NCBI GenBank assembly: GCA_963747255.1
Contig: CAVVEG010000017.1
Coordinates: 1-64,000 of the forward strand
Source: CAIYRG01 sp963747255
GTDB taxonomy: Bacteria; Pseudomonadota; Alphaproteobacteria; Micropepsales; Micropepsaceae
Direction of reading: 5' to 3'
DNA: 64,000 nucleotides
This document shows, one piece after another, positions 63,632 through 64,000 of this stretch (the stretch's first letter is position 1; every line of letters begins with the position of its first letter). The notes below the pieces were generated by a model. That model searched no databases. It had not been told where the DNA came from and was given only the letters and a program-made list of their open reading frames with translations. Position numbers and translations under genes: made by a program.

Positions 63632-64000
63632 CTATGACGCTGCGGGCTTCGGAACAGCAGAAACTGGTCCTGTAGCTGTGCCTGTCACTGGAGCGGACTG
63701 CGGTTGTGCAGCGCGCGTCGGCGATGGGTTTGTCCGGCCGGATTTCGGCTGTGGCGGTTCAGCTTGAGGCGCATCGGCGAGTGGATTATCGGTGTGACGG
63801 CAGTTTCCTTCGAAGAAAGCGCCCAATTCCACGGAAAGCGCTTCATGCAGGATATTGCCCTCCACGTGGCAGGTGGCGCAAAGCTGAACCCTGCGAGCAC
63901 GGATGCTGCCTTCAACGCGTCCGCGGACCACCGCTTCTTCGGCGTACACATCGCCGACGATGATCGCTTTCTCGCCGATTACAAGTTCCGCCGCACGAAT
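63632..64000 (-). CDS. Bactofilin-type polymer-forming protein, 5' end beyond the window
   Basis: The frame is open to the right edge, reading IRAAELVIGEKAIIVGDVYA, EEAVVRGRVEGSIRARRVQL, CATCHVEGNILHEALSVELG, then AFFEGNCRH and a Pro-rich tail. These regular hydrophobic repeats of a right-handed beta-helix are bactofilin (PF04519), which self-assembles into filaments for cell shape or envelope tasks. At least 123 residues; the start lies outside. Confidence 0.85.
   Translation of the reverse strand: MRAAELVIGEKAIIVGDVYAEEAVVRGRVEGSIRARRVQLCATCHVEGNILHEALSVELGAFFEGNCRHTDNPLADAPQAEPPQPKSGRTNPSPTRAAQPQSAPVTGTATGPVSAVPKPAAS

Overview
The window is a composite of two unlike halves that meet near position 20,125. 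Bases 1 to about 20,125 look like a high-GC actinobacterium, best fit Thermoleophilia/Solirubrobacterales (inferred from ATPase-LuxR regulators, DUF2252, DUF1269, VOC and DUF3237 proteins; no marker gene proves it). Bases 20,125-64,000 are clearly alphaproteobacterial: thrC-M16 peptidase, NDUFA12, DUF2155, aat-accC-accB-aroQ and rne-amiC-mrcA-prfB are gene orders typical of that class. The second half has intact, tightly packed and often translationally coupled genes. The first half is full of frameshifts, in-frame stops and 5' or 3' gene stumps.

First half: a YihY/BrkB membrane protein cut by the window edge; broken DUF2252 and DUF1269 genes; a tyrosine recombinase lacking its C-terminus that runs into a complete diguanylate cyclase; a poorly coding stretch with a short inverted-repeat element and stumps of an alpha/beta hydrolase and a LysR regulator; a GlcG/HbpS-like protein with a crotonase; a large frameshifted ATPase-LuxR regulator; a MOSC-ferredoxin-reductase fusion; an ISL3 transposase missing its end; then an intact VOC protein, a small cluster of muconolactone-isomerase-like, DUF3237 and SDR genes, YceI, and fused stumps of FMN reductase, MFS transporter and serine recombinase genes.

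Second half: threonine synthesis (thrC remnant, thrB), M16 peptidase, GNAT, a membrane PAS protein, YqgE, peroxiredoxin, a ceramidase-like protein, RNase HI, ArgS, a complete glycine cleavage set with split P protein (gcvT-H-PA-PB), a TauE/SafE permease and B12-dependent ribonucleotide reductase NrdJ with a palindrome over its likely promoter. Next come NDUFA12 (complex I), MlaD (lipid transport), DUF2155, Aat (N-end rule), DoxX, AccC/AccB (fatty acid synthesis), AroQ (shikimate pathway), a fused ThiS-ThiG, two paralogous secreted proteins, DsbA, an M48 peptidase with a premature stop, RNase E, AmiC amidase, PBP1A, a Fic AMP-transferase with a winged-helix tail and an array of matching inverted repeats upstream, two secreted NHL propellers, PrfB with its programmed +1 frameshift, a SRAP protein, an O-methyltransferase and a bactofilin.

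The points most worth a second look are the junction near 20,125, the Fic operator array, the nonsense codon in the M48 gene, the 160-nt antisense overlap of aat with the DUF2155 gene, and the ThiS-ThiG fusion. I saw no rRNA, tRNA or CRISPR array.
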